From Ceratothoa steindachneri (Eukaryota > Arthropoda > Malacostraca > Isopoda > Cymothoidae), in the NCBI GenBank assembly GCA_963969495.1, contig OZ018321.1, positions 191,092,985-191,156,984 of the forward strand: DNA of 64,000 nt, given 5' to 3'. The translations under genes and the position numbers were made by a program. Positions 33,780 to 45,000 of the stretch are shown here, piece after piece (position 1 is the first letter of the stretch; each line of letters begins with the position of its first letter). A model generated the notes under the pieces. The model was given only the letters and a program-made list of their open reading frames with translations, searched no databases and was not told the DNA's origin.

Positions 33780-34225
33780 GCCTTTTGTGAATGTGAGCGC
33801 AAGAGGAGGATGAGGGTTTGTTTGCCAGTTGCACATGTAGAGGTTGTGAGTAAGAGAATTGAAAGGATAGTGGATGGAGCTGAAAGGGATGCAGTTGTTG
33901 TTTTACATGTGGGAGTGAATGACATAAAGAACACTAAGTATGAGGAGTTAGTGTCTAGATATAGAGATTTGTTAGGAAAGTTTCAGAGAATAGTAGGAGG
34001 TGTTTAGTGTCAGGATTTTTACCTAAGCTTAGAGTAGGCAGTGAGTGGATGTCGCATGCAGTTGGGATAAATGAGAGAGTGAAAGTATTGTGTGATAGTA
34101 TGGGACTAATATTTTTGGATACATGGAGTGACTTTTTTTAGAAAAGAGAATTTGTATGCAATGGATGGGTTGCACTTGTCACAAGGGTGTGAAAGTGTTG
34201 AGTGACTTTCTTGAGGGGCATATAG
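33780..34225 (+). pseudogene. Family B/C-type ORF1 (esterase) remnant
   Basis: Decayed second copy of the SGNH ORF1 on the plus strand. It reads RMRVCLPVAHVEVVSKR, ERDAVVVLHVGVNDIKN, then after a stop SGFLPKLRVGSEWMSHAVGI, LCDSMGLIFLDTWSDFF and LYAMDGLHLS. The blocks with Asn (VGVND) and Asp-His (MDGLHLS) are visible, the Ser block is not. No ORF2 follows; a family-A LINE starts about 100 bp later. Confidence 0.8.
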
Positions 34226-34678
34226 GTATAGGCTGTCAAGGTGAGTAGGATGAGGCAAGTAGGGGTGAGGGCATACAGATGAATTTGGAGAGCAATAGGT
34301 GAAGGAAGGGCAGAGGACTAGGAAGGTTAGGCTAGGTTAGTGTAGTCATGATAAGACAAATGGAGGAGGACAGCCTCCTCCAAAACATGATAGTCCACAT
34401 ATCTCTACACAAAAAACCAATCCTGAGTACATGGAAAAAGCAGTAGTGAGCCCGCTCATCACAATACCAGGACAGGTAACACATATGAACATCAGCCAGA
34501 CTAAGACATTCAACACGAATATTCTGAACAGTCAGAGAGAGGACAATGAATCAAATGGCGGTGCATCCCGCGAGTGTGCCCAATTCGAAGACGACAAATA
34601 GCAAACTAAAGCCGTCGCAGCAGTAGGCAATAGGTCCATGGGAACAGTCGCGGCACAATGAAAGGTAACTATAAGTTA

Positions 34679-35602
34679 CGAGGGGCGGTCAATAAGTTTT
34701 GCGAATCGGTAGGGAAAAACAGAGGAAGGGGGATGGCTGTTTGTGGGGGTGTTAGGACAAGTCAGGACCTGCAGCCACACGATCCTGCCTTGTCTATTTA
34801 AGAAGCAGTAGCTGATTGCAGATCGTCAGTCACAAATTTTGCAACAATGGAGAAGGTTGAGCACCGCGCCGCAGTGATAAAACTTTTGACCAAGGAAGGC
34901 AAGAATGCAAAAGAGATCCATGAATGCATGGTTGCAGTGTACACCAACACCGCCCCTTCCTATGCAACCATTGCTCGCTGGAGTAGGGAGTTCCGCCATG
35001 GTCGTGAGTCCCTTGAAGATGACCTCCGTCCAGGAAGCCCGTCAGACGTGACCAACGAGGACAATGTGGCCTGTCTGGAGAGGATCATCCTCGAAAATCA
35101 ACCGGTGAAGGTCGAAGAAATCGAGCGAGCACTTGGAATATTACATGGAAGTGTTATCAACATCATCCACGACAATTTGGCCATGACCAAGGTCTCTGCC
35201 AGTTGGGTCTCTAGAAACCTCACACCCATGATCGACTTCATCGTCGTCAAAGTCTACAAGGCCAGAGTTGCACAAGCTGCCCTGCGTGAGTGCGAATTTG
35301 AGGAGCTCAACCATCCACCCTGCAGTCCAGATCTGGACCCTAGCGACTACTTTTTATTGCGCCAGCTCAAGGCTGCACTGCATCGACGCCGGTTTGGGAA
35401 GGATGAAGATGTCCAGCTCGCCGTCCAGGAGTGGATTGAACAGCAGTCGGGAGATTTCTAGTTGTCGGGAATTCGAAGCCTCAGGGACAAGTGGCGCAAG
35501 TGCATTGAAGTCGAGGGTAGTTATATTGAAAAATAATAAAACACTTTTCCTCATATCTCGTTTTCTTATATCCGAATTGCAAAACTTATTGACCGCCCCT
35601 CG
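34679..35602 (+). mobile_element. Internally deleted mariner transposon
   Basis: 924 bp with perfect 24-bp inverted termini starting CGAGGGGCGGTCAATAAG at both ends and TA duplications (34677-34678 and 35603-35604). Removing the element and one TA restores the LINE-A sequence 'aactataag-TTACC-ctcaacc' found around it. Full mariners are about 1.3 kb, so roughly 0.4 kb has been lost from the middle. It contains one open frame for a shortened transposase. Confidence 0.95.
34847..35461 (+). CDS. Shortened mariner transposase, in-frame internal deletion
   Basis: 204 codons from a good ATG about 0.17 kb inside the left terminus; family length is about 345. Residues 1-125 are a complete paired helix-turn-helix DNA-binding region (IKLLTKEGKNAKEIHECM, SYATIARWSREFRHGR, RPGSPSDVTNEDNV). 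The frame then jumps to KARVAQAALRECEFEELNHP and SPDLDPSDYFLL, which carries the third catalytic Asp. The segment holding the first two Asp (HD-E and HDNA blocks) is absent, so it cannot cut DNA. The frame stays open after the deletion; it could at most bind termini (inference). Confidence 0.9.
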   Translation: MEKVEHRAAVIKLLTKEGKNAKEIHECMVAVYTNTAPSYATIARWSREFRHGRESLEDDLRPGSPSDVTNEDNVACLERIILENQPVKVEEIERALGILHGSVINIIHDNLAMTKVSASWVSRNLTPMIDFIVVKVYKARVAQAALRECEFEELNHPPCSPDLDPSDYFLLRQLKAALHRRRFGKDEDVQLAVQEWIEQQSGDF

Positions 35603-38569
35603 TACCCTCAACCATTACCCATCTTCTTTGCCACGCCACCCAGATTCCTGTCATGCAGTCCGTGTGAGGAAGAGCGAAATGGGGACTCTTGGGCGCGCTT
35701 ATTCCCCGCAATTCCTACATGTCCAGTAACCCTGCAGGAGAGAATCTCGACATCCACCCGACTGGCCAAAACCGTGGCATCACGGAAATTGCAAACCAGA
35801 GGATGCGGAGACTTCAATGCCTCGAGAGCACTCAGGGTGCTTTGTGTGTCACTATAAATCACAATCTGGTCTCTGAACCGGGCACGTCGTGTTATCTCAC
35901 GTACCGAGCGATGTATTGCAACCAGCTCGGCTGTAAAGACAGACACAGCGCTGGCAGAGCTACGCTGACTTCAAACAGAGGGGATACAGGGTGAAAACTG
36001 ACCGCCTCTTAGGATTTGGAGTCATCCGTATACACTAGCACAGTTCCAAATCAACACGAAGTGTGCCCCAAAAAGGCAGAATGCAATACTCCCAGCGCTG
36101 TAGAAGATTTGGGAGCAGAGGTGTGGGGACAAATATTCAAAGGTGGTACCCTCCAGGGTGGTGTTCTGGGCAGAAACAGTGGTGCCACCGACCCAAGAGC
36201 TATACTTAGTTCTCGAAGGAGGTTCCTAGGCCTAAACCCAAAGGGCTTAGGGTATGACTGTTGTCTTTGAGTGGCATAGGCACCGTCAAGATCAGCTGTG
36301 GATGCAGTGAGAGCTGTTGGCAACTGAGGGAAACATCGGGCTCGCGTGTACAGGAGAATAATGTACTGTGCACAGCGTGCCCGGCGCAAAGCGAGTGGTA
36401 TCCCCCCCCCCCAGCATCGACAAGTAGGCTCTCAATGGGGAAAGTGAGTAAGGCACTGGTCGCCATGTGAAGGCCGGTGTGGGGATCGAGTCCACATTCT
36501 GCAGTACACGCTCGGCTGCAGATTCATAAAAACTCGCATTCGTAGTCGAGCTTCGAACGAACAAAGGATCTATAAAAAAGTAAGGCAGTAGCCCTATCAG
36601 CGGCCTAGGCGCTGAACCTCGTCAAACAAAGAATATCCATGGCGTGGGTACAAAAGACCCTAAGGTTACGAATATGAGCCTCTCAGGTGAGGCATTGGTC
36701 AAATACAAGACCAAGGAAACGGTCAGAGTCCACCACTCCCAAGAGCACCCCATTGAGAAACAAGTCTCAGTCAGGATGGAGCCGTGGATAGCGGCAGAAA
36801 TGTACCACCTTAGTCTTGGCCAAGGAAAACAGAAACCTGTGGGCTTTGGTCTAGCGAGAGACGCGGTTCAATGCCTGTTGGAGTCGATGCTCCAGAGTTG
36901 GCATCTGGACTGCGCCAAAAGAGATCAAAAGGTTGTCCATGTATAGCGAGGCGAGAACATATAACGGCAGCACCGAGGAGATGCCATTAATGCTCAAGGC
37001 AAAGAGTGTGACACTGAGGACACTTCCCTGCGGGACAGCCTCTTCCTGCTCCATTGGGCGAAGAGGGCTCCATAAACCCACCCTCACCCATATGTGGAAT
37101 CAACAATCTCTACCCAGATCCTGTTGAACAAATCTAATAGGAAGGCCATACCTCACACACCCACGGGCGCTGTCCGCGCACAGAGCGAGAGGAGAATACA
37201 ACTCACTCAGAGTAAACCTGTCCGTTGAAGGGTTCTCCACCTCTGGATGTAAAGTCCAATCGAGGGCCTTCCGCGACATCACGATGCTCATTGAATGCTG
37301 GCGGAGCAGCATCCCGGCTAGAGAATGAAGAGATAGCGGTCGCGAAGAATTCCGCCATGGACACGGGGTTCAAGATTGCAGTCCCATTCTCCTTGAGAAC
37401 GGGAGAGGGGTCCTGCGAGAACTTGTCATGAATCCTTTTGACTTGCTTCCACACCGCTGCTAGAGGGGTCTTCCCATTAAGTGAAGACTCTTATGCCCGC
37501 CAAGAAGGGCGGCGAGTGTGCATCGAATTATACCTGAACCTAGCCCGACGAAATTTACCGACAGTGAAATCGTTCGTGCGGCGCTTATAGCACATGTAGG
37601 CATAATGCTTCATTTTGAGGTCCGTATCATCTGCTGACCACCATGGCAGTGGTTGGTGTGCAATATTGATAGGAATATTAGTTAGTCCTATGGCGATGAG
37701 GTTGCCGGAGTAGAACTCAACAGCCTCAACAACTCACCTAAACTATTAGAGTGTGATGGAGAAATCAGTCATTTCTTGAAATGCGGACAACCGCCCACGC
37801 GCCAAGCACCACCGGGGCAGGTTCTTGGGCAGCAGTGGCCCAGAAAATGATATTTGAATGGGAAAGTGATCACTAACATGCGAGGTCATTGACCCCCTCC
37901 CACCCCAATCAGGCTGTGCATCCCGAGAGCCCAAAGATAGATCGAGGCAGGAAAATGAAGCAGTTCTTGGGCAGTGGTGCAAAAACTCATTCACATTCAG
38001 GACACCTATCTCCAGCTTGTCGATCGGGTGGGCAAGGACTTGGCCACTGTGATTAATCAAGTAGTCTCCCCAGAGGGGGTGTCTACCCTTCAGATCTCTG
38101 AGCAAGAGAAAGGGCCTTGGCAACTATGCAATGATGAGGCAGAAGTCCCCCGCATTAAAGTTGGCTGATGGAGGAATGTATGCGGAAATAACATTATACC
38201 TCCTATCCAAGTGCAGCTGCACAGCTACTGCCTGAAAGGAGGTATCTAAAGCAAATATAAGAATGGAGATATCATGCTGTGTGTAAATCGTGCATCCTCC
38301 TGCCCAGCCTCCATCTTGTGTTGATGGGATTGCAAAACTTTCATACCCCAGGAGGGTTGGCAGGGTGCATGTGCCCAGGATGGTCTCCTGCAAAAAGATA
38401 GCTAACTGGGAATGGGAGGAGATGAACCTCCGCAGCTCTTTCCAGTTGGCTCTTTCAATTGTCCCAAGACAATTGAAAAGGAAGAGTCTCAGTTGCCAAT
38501 TGTGTATTGCAGTGTTGGTCCTGAGAATTACGTGTTATTTTTCATATATTCAAGACTTATTTAAATAAA

Positions 38570-40760
38570 ATAATAAAATGTCAAGTGAGGAGGGTATGAT
38601 GGGCAATGATAGTAAATATGTACCGGACAAAAGTGATATGGATGATGATAGTAATAATTTTTTGTATCACAGTGATAAATAATATTGAAGAGATGCCTAA
38701 GAGTAATGAAATAGCTGAAGGATAGAAATGAGTGCCTGATGTATTTAATGATCAAGGCCTTAACCAGACCCTACATTAGAGCATAATTTTAGTAGCATCA
38801 ATCAAACAGTTGTTGTTTTCAGAAAACATTAGTGCTTTAGTGTTTGAAAAGGTTCTGATGTTATACAGCATATTATTTCATGTCAATGATAAAGCAAAAG
38901 ATTTTTTAATGCTAAGCCTCAAAATAAATGCCATGGAAAAGCATTCAGTGGAAGAATGTAACTTAAAATGACATTTTTACTTTTCTTTCACTTTATTTCT
39001 ACACTGGAATATTTAAATATAACAATATGAATCTGTATTGTGCCAGACTGCCCTACAAACCAGGTATTCATTTTTTCACTGCTGCTGTAATGACTAGAGA
39101 CAACTACATGTCAATTATTAAGTTTCTAAAATTTAGTAAAGTGAATGATGTGAAAAAGATGTATCTTCTACATGCTTGGGTACTTTTAAATGAAATTTCA
39201 ATGAAAAATGATGCAAGAGAAGGCATTTTAATTAATGATTTAGTTCTGTGGAAAATGCAGCTAGGTTTTCAACAATTTCTAAGAAACAAACATACAAGAT
39301 TTGGCAGAAAATTATTTATGCGCAACAGTGAACATCTTTGGAGTGGTTGCATTATAACTGGAGAGTATATTATGGTAAAATACAACTATAATTGAAGAGT
39401 ATATTAAAGTAAAGACCCTTAAAATTAATTTTCTTTGCCCGATGTTGAAGGAAAATGTGAACTTACATCTAGTGAGAAGATAGTTGTCCATTTTCTCACA
39501 ACTTAGCTTAGACATATGCACCATGTATTTGTTGCCAATTGGTATGCAAGTAATTAGTTATCCTACTTTTTCTGATAGGCAAAAAACAATGATAACTGCA
39601 ACAATTCCTGCTCATAGTGAAGTACCAAAAGAGCTTTTTGAGAAATTTAACTAAGAAGTAGCTTTTGTTGGAAAAGAAAATGTTCTGATAGTAAAATAGA
39701 AAGCCAGAAAGATCAGTAGTGGAACCAGCAAAATTTATAAAAAAAGACTGTGTCCATTAAAATGTGGGATGAATACATGGGAGTTGATAAGCTGATCAAT
39801 TTCTGGAGCCATTTGACCTAAGCCAATTTAAAAAATCCCTTGAATGGTTTAATAATCTATGCCTAGACATCCTGATGCTTATGTTACTAAATAGTTTACT
39901 TGATTATAAAAACGTAACTGAAAGACTCAATTTAGAACTGTATATCAATTATTTTAAGTTAACTCATAGAAACTAATAATTCAGAACTTATGAATCACCA
40001 CCAATTTATTACCAGGTCACCATCTCAGATTTTAATGAAAACTTGATATTATTAACCTTAAAGGTAAATATGAAAATCTGCCAAGTTATAGGTTATTTAA
40101 GATAATCTTTCATCAGTTTATATTATCTTTCCTAAATAACAATAATATGGGAGAATAATGCATGTAGGTGAAATAATGAACTCACAGCCAGAGGTCAAAA
40201 TCAGAAAAAAAAGCCAGATACCAAACTTAAAATCTAATTTTTGAAAGTTAATCAATTGAAAGGGCTTCATCTGAGCTATTTTCAATGTGAGATTCTGAAA
40301 GAACAGATAAACATACCCTAGCATAATAATTTTAAGCTTTCTATCTTGCTAGGAAATGAAGATATGCTCTCCCCAAAACCCTAAAAATAATTTAAGCATT
40401 TCACATGTGCAAAAAAGGAATGTGACATCCGAATTTCAAAGAGCTATAACTACAGACTGCATGGAAATTTTTTCATTCAAACATGCATGATTTTCATATC
40501 TCCCTGTAAGGTTAATAATATCAAGTTTTCATAAAAATCTGAGGTGGTTACTAGCAAACAACCTCGTAGGGGTCATAAGTGAAAACCTGAAAAAGTTGTT
40601 CACACTCTACCTCATATCGAATCATTGCCTGTCAATTCAATAATGCATCCAAAGAAGTGATGTAGACCATTATCCAAAATATAAAAGAACCAAGGAAGTG
40701 TTGCATTGGATGTCCAGAAAAAACAGGCCTATGTAGTGTGGGACATTTCAAAGAATGGTA
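38570..40760 (+). mobile_element. Decayed piggyBac-type transposon
   Basis: Plus-strand fragments of one transposase. An acidic Ser/Asp-rich start (MSSEEGMMGNDSK, 38578) is followed by TRDNYMSIIKFLKFSKVND (about 39090) and a longer open piece including INDLVLWKMQLGFQQFLRNK and FGRKLFMRN (39230-39330). WDEYMGVDKLINFW (about 39765) corresponds to the '..MGGVD..D' block. KCCIGCPEKTGLCSVGHFKEW (about 40697-40760; 21 residues shown in outline) is the C-terminal Cys-rich finger. The part between the last two is occupied by a fold-back element (39986-40580). Termini not identified. Confidence 0.75.
39986..40580. mobile_element. Fold-back element with ~95-bp imperfect inverted repeats
   Basis: Left arm 39986-40080 and right arm 40487-40580 are inverted copies of each other. 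Outer ends are ACTTATGA / TCATAAGT, and the best-conserved inner stretch is 'ctcagatttt-atgaaaac' followed by 'ttgatattattaacctta' (40023-40060, inverse at 40508-40547). The 400-bp centre is AT-rich and non-coding. It lies between the catalytic and C-terminal parts of the piggyBac pseudogene, so it was inserted after it, unless it is an internal rearrangement of that element. Confidence 0.75.
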
Positions 40761-40811
40761 TAATAAAATCTTTCTAATCTTGGCTATTATTTCTAATATA
40801 TTTTATAATTG

Positions 40812-40919
<108 letters not shown>

Positions 40920-41193
40920 CACATATATTCATACTTTGTTAATATATTTATGCATATAAGGATAAAATATTAAAATTAGGTGTTTTGGGATGGTTAAAGA
41001 AACTCGGCACTGTCATGAGTTGTATGGAAGTGGTTAATAATCATTTAAAAAAAATGACATTAAATTTTATTGCTTATTATATGAATATAAACTTTAGTGT
41101 TTATATAATTTAATGACCAGGTAGACATGATATACCTTGCCTACCCAAATGACTAATGAAGCTGAAACTGCAACAAAATATGAAACAACTTAC

Positions 41194-41335
41194 ATTTAGG
41201 GTCAGTCTCCAAAAGCTCTTGGGCAGCTTGAGAAATCTGATGTGTCCTGAGACGCTTCAACACATTCACAGCCAAATTCAGGTATACCATTCTTGTTGTT
41301 GCCCGCTTGTGACAAATGCTCTCCTCTGCTAAAGC
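41194..41335 (-). CDS. REXO1: REXO1-like coding exon 3 of 7
   Basis: 142 bp: 47 codons plus one base, ending at a perfect GTAAGT donor. The acceptor is ATTCCCAAG, with a weak pyrimidine tract. The peptide begins ALAEESICHKRATTRMVYLN and continues LAVNVLKRLRTH, matching the REXO1 block '(A)LEEE..(V)..R..SR..YLN.AVNTLKRLR'. The last base, T, completes a Tyr codon (T|AC) with exon 4. Joining it directly to exon 5 instead would make TGA, which shows that exon 4 is needed. The acceptor lies 73 bp from a perfect 15-bp hairpin in the upstream intron (41408-41442). Exon and flanks carry no transposon. Confidence 0.93.
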
Positions 41336-41407
41336 CTTGGGAATGAAAAGGGGACATTTTATCAAGTGCAAAAATGAAAAACTACCTCATAATGTTGGAC
41401 ATCATAA

Positions 41408-41442
41408 TGATTGCGATGTTTCAAGCAAACATCGCAATCATC
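41408..41442. other. Perfect 15-bp stem, 5-base loop hairpin near exon 3
   Basis: ATGATTGCGATGTTT, loop caagc, then AAACATCGCAATCAT. The stem is perfect and includes CG pairs. It lies 73 bases upstream of the exon 3 acceptor, within the intron, and would form in the REXO1 transcript. Function unknown; it could be a chance palindrome or the end of a decayed element. Confidence 0.7.
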
Positions 41443-42094
41443 AGCTGCCTTCCACAAAATGGGGTCAACAACACACAAAAAAATTCATGCCCTCTCAAAT
41501 ACAAATCCCCCCATCATTTTTACATGTTAAATTGGCTTTTGTTAGTGATGGGTGGTTTTGTAAGAGGCTCTGAGCAAGCCACCTCACAAACCCATGAACA
41601 CACCCCTATCATAAAAAGAAAATGCCATATCCACATTCTATTTGTGCAATTCCCTTATTTGACTAAGCTCTTTTCCACTTACTACATGAAAACAAACCAC
41701 GAGACAAGCAAAAAAAAAAAAAAATCTCTACAAAGACACAGGAAACTTCTCTTATCTCTAATTTTACACCTGAAATTGACAACCTCATAAAACAAACAAA
41801 CTTAAACAAATGAGCACCCACTGCTGAGCAACTCCATATTAACACCCTTAACATAAAAAAACATACTCATTAACAGCAAACAAGACAACTGGAAACAATA
41901 CCTTTAAAAAATCAATTACAAAACTAACATCTTCCAAATTTAGAGAACAATAAAAGACATCAAACGCCTAACGCCCAAATACAAATCAGCCAACTACGCA
42001 ACAACGGCAACAATACAAAAATACAAAATATCATTTGGGGTAAAGTTGTTTAGAATAGATGTGTAAAATATACTGTAAGTTTTCTGCTAGTGAT
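41443..42094. other. A/C-rich intron sequence, nothing recognised
   Basis: Strikingly rich in A and C on the plus strand, poor in G. No repeat family or coding similarity seen. Confidence 0.4.
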
Positions 42095-45000
42095 TTTTAA
42101 AAATTTTTAGGAGTCCATCTGGGAACTGCCTCCTAAGGCAAAAGTCACCATAATCACACCACAGTCAACTACTAAGCTAGATTAAAAAGCAAATAAGTAA
42201 ATAATAAAGATAAAAAAGGAACAAGAAATAAAAAAAACAATATGAGCTAACAAGTAGGAAGTGGGCTCTGGCACAGGGGTAGGCCTACATTCCCACAACA
42301 CAGGAACATGCAACCTCCAAAAAGTCATATAGTCCACAGTCAGTCTGCACGAACCAGTAACAAGTACAAGGAACAAGTGGTAGCGACCCCACTCGTCCCA
42401 GTAACGTAGGCGAAGATCACTCCAGCTGGAACATTAAACAAGAATGTGCCAAACAGTCTGGGGGTCAATGCAGTCATCACAATAAGGCGCAGGGGAGCGC
42501 TGAATCAAATGGCGGTGTGTCCCGCGAGTGCCTCTAATTCGGATATCGACAGAAAGCAACCTGAAGCCGTCGAGGCAATGGGGGGTAGTTCGATGGCAAC
42601 AGTCACAGCGTAATGGCACGCAACTTTAAGTATCCCATCTTCTTTGTCCTGCCATGTAAGCGCTGTGAGGAAGAGCGAAACGCTGGTCTGGTCGCAGTGT
42701 CCTCGTGGACTCTTTGGCACCATCATCGGCGCGCTCATTCCTACATGTCCAGGAACACAGCAGAAGATAATTTCGACATCTGTCCGGATCGCCAAAACCG
42801 TGGCGTCACGTATATCGCGAACATGGGGATGCAGAGATTCCAATGCCACGAGAGCACTAAGGGCGCTATGTGAGTTGTTATAAATCACAATCCGATTTCC
42901 AAACAGGGCACGTCGCGTTATCTCCATTATCGAGCGGTGTATTGCAACCAGTTCGGCCGTGAAGAGAGGCGCAGCCCCAGCAGAGCTCCGCTGACGTCAA
43001 ACAGAGGGGATACGGTGTTGAAACTGACAGCCTCTTGGGACTTGGAGCCATCCATATACACTGGTACGGTTACAGCGTGACACGAAGTGTGCTCCAAAAA
43101 GGCCGAAGGCAATACTCCCGGCGATGTAAAAGCTTTGGGAGCAGAGGTGTGGCGACAAATGGTAAAGGTGGTACCCTCCAGGGTGGCACCTAGTTAGGAC
43201 CAGGGGCGCCATCGGCCCGAGAGCTATTCCTAGCTCTCGAAGGAGTTTCCTGGGCCTAAACCCGAATGCCTTAGGGTATGACTGGCGTCTCTCGGCGACA
43301 TAGGCACTGTCGAGATCAGCTGCAAATGCAGTAAGAGCTGTTGGCGACTGAAAGAGGTGCCGAGCTCGTGCGTACAGGCGAATAATGCACTGTGCACGGA
43401 GCAGAGCGAGTGGCACCTCCCTACATCGACAAGTAGTCTCAATGGTGGCAGTGGGGAAGGCACCGGTTGATCGCCGAAGGCCAGTGTGGTGGATTGAGTC
43501 AACCTTCGGCAATACAAGCTCGGCTGCGGATGCATAAAACTCGCATCCGTAGTCGAGCTTCGAACGAACAATGATCGATAAAAAAGTAAGATAGTAGCCC
43601 TATCAGTGCCCCAGGCGCTGAACGTCACAGAGCGAAGAATATCCATGGCGCGGGGACAAGAGACCCTAAAGCTGCGAATATGAGCCTCCCAGGTGAGGCA
43701 TAAAACACCAAGGAAACGGTGCAAGTCCACCACTTCCAGGCGCACACCATTGAGAAATAAGATGGAGATTCTCCATGATACCGTATCGCCATGTGGTATC
43801 ATAGGCCTTATCCACATCGAAAAACACCATGAAGTAGTGCTCTCTAGGAAGCAATGCCTCGCAGACGGCATTTTCCATTCGGATATAACAGTATACCTCA
43901 TTACCAGGGGCACAGCCAATGGCTGAAAGGCAGTATCTAAAGTGAAGAGAAGAATGGAAACATCATGGCGGGTGTAAATTGCGCATCCTCCTGCCCGGCC
44001 CCCATCACATGGTGGTGGGGTCGCAAAACCCTTACACCCCGGGAAGGTGGGCAGGGGGCACTCACCCAGCATGGTCTCCTGCAAAAAGATAGATAACGGG
44101 GAACGGGAGAACACAAGTCTCCGTTGCTCTTCCCAGCTGGCCTGGAGTCCGCAGCAATTCCATTGAAGGAATGTGCCCTCAAGGCCTAGCTAGGAGGAGA
44201 CGCGGGGACCCTATTCGAAGAGAAGACCATCACGGGAATGGCCGTATGCTTCCCGGAGGCAGAAATTAGGACAATGTGCTGAAGGCGCTTTTGCCTTCGA
44301 GGACTTATCATAAGAGGTTCTTATCACCATGCAAGTCTTTTCCTCCCTCTACCTTGAAACCTAAGGCAGCAGGGCGGCTTCGGAGGCGGGGGTCGCTCTT
44401 TTGGAGGATCCACAGTCTCCGAGCAGCCACCCTGCCTACCACTGGGTGTGGCTGAATGAGCTGTAGCTTCTTTAGTGCTGTTGTCCTTTCGGGGAGCAGC
44501 TTTAGGAACCCCGGAAGATGGCCTCAAGATCAACTTCAAGGGTGTTGCCTCCTGTGTGTTTAACGACTCGGTGGAGGCGCGCGGCCGTTTCGACTTACGG
44601 GAAACGGTCACGCTGGGGGAAGGTGGGGGAGCAATGTTTTAGCCGGGGCTGGGTGTGAACCCTTTGTGCCGCCAGCTTTACCACTGGAGCACCCAGGGTG
44701 GGTAGATCCCGCTTAGGGTTCCGAATGGGCGCGGAAACAACCGTGCTCGTAGGTATGCAAGGGCTAAGAGCAGAGGGTGCCTTTATTAACATTGAGGCAT
44801 AGGATGTCTCAGGCAGCGCCGGGCGTGCCAGGGCCAAGTCCTTAGCCTGGTGAAATCAAAGGCAATCCTGAGCCTGAATTTCTTTCTCAAGGAGATACGC
44901 ACCACATTGCTTCGAAGAAGCGGGGTGCGGCTCTCCGCAATTGACACACTTGACCATGCATGATTTGGACTTATCGTGTGTGGCCTTGGAACAACTTACA

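Larger units (their letters stand above)
34330..38445 (-). mobile_element. LINE family A copy interrupted by a mariner element
   Basis: Minus-strand copy of ORF2 from the C-terminus (34350-34678, 35605-35700) through RNase H (35700-36560), RT (36560-37090), linker (37090-37560) and endonuclease (37560-38445). About 0.45 kb of the RT N-terminal half is missing at about 37095. The RT box reads YMDN (36933-36944), so the second Asp is lost. Endonuclease text includes LLLRDLKGRHPLWGD, HVSDHFPIQI and FLQETILGTC-like residues. The mariner at 34679-35602 splits it cleanly at a TA. Confidence 0.88.

Noticed and set aside
39986..40580. piggyBac terminal repeats
   Set aside because: The inverted arms lie inside the transposase region rather than outside it, and no TTAA sites border them.
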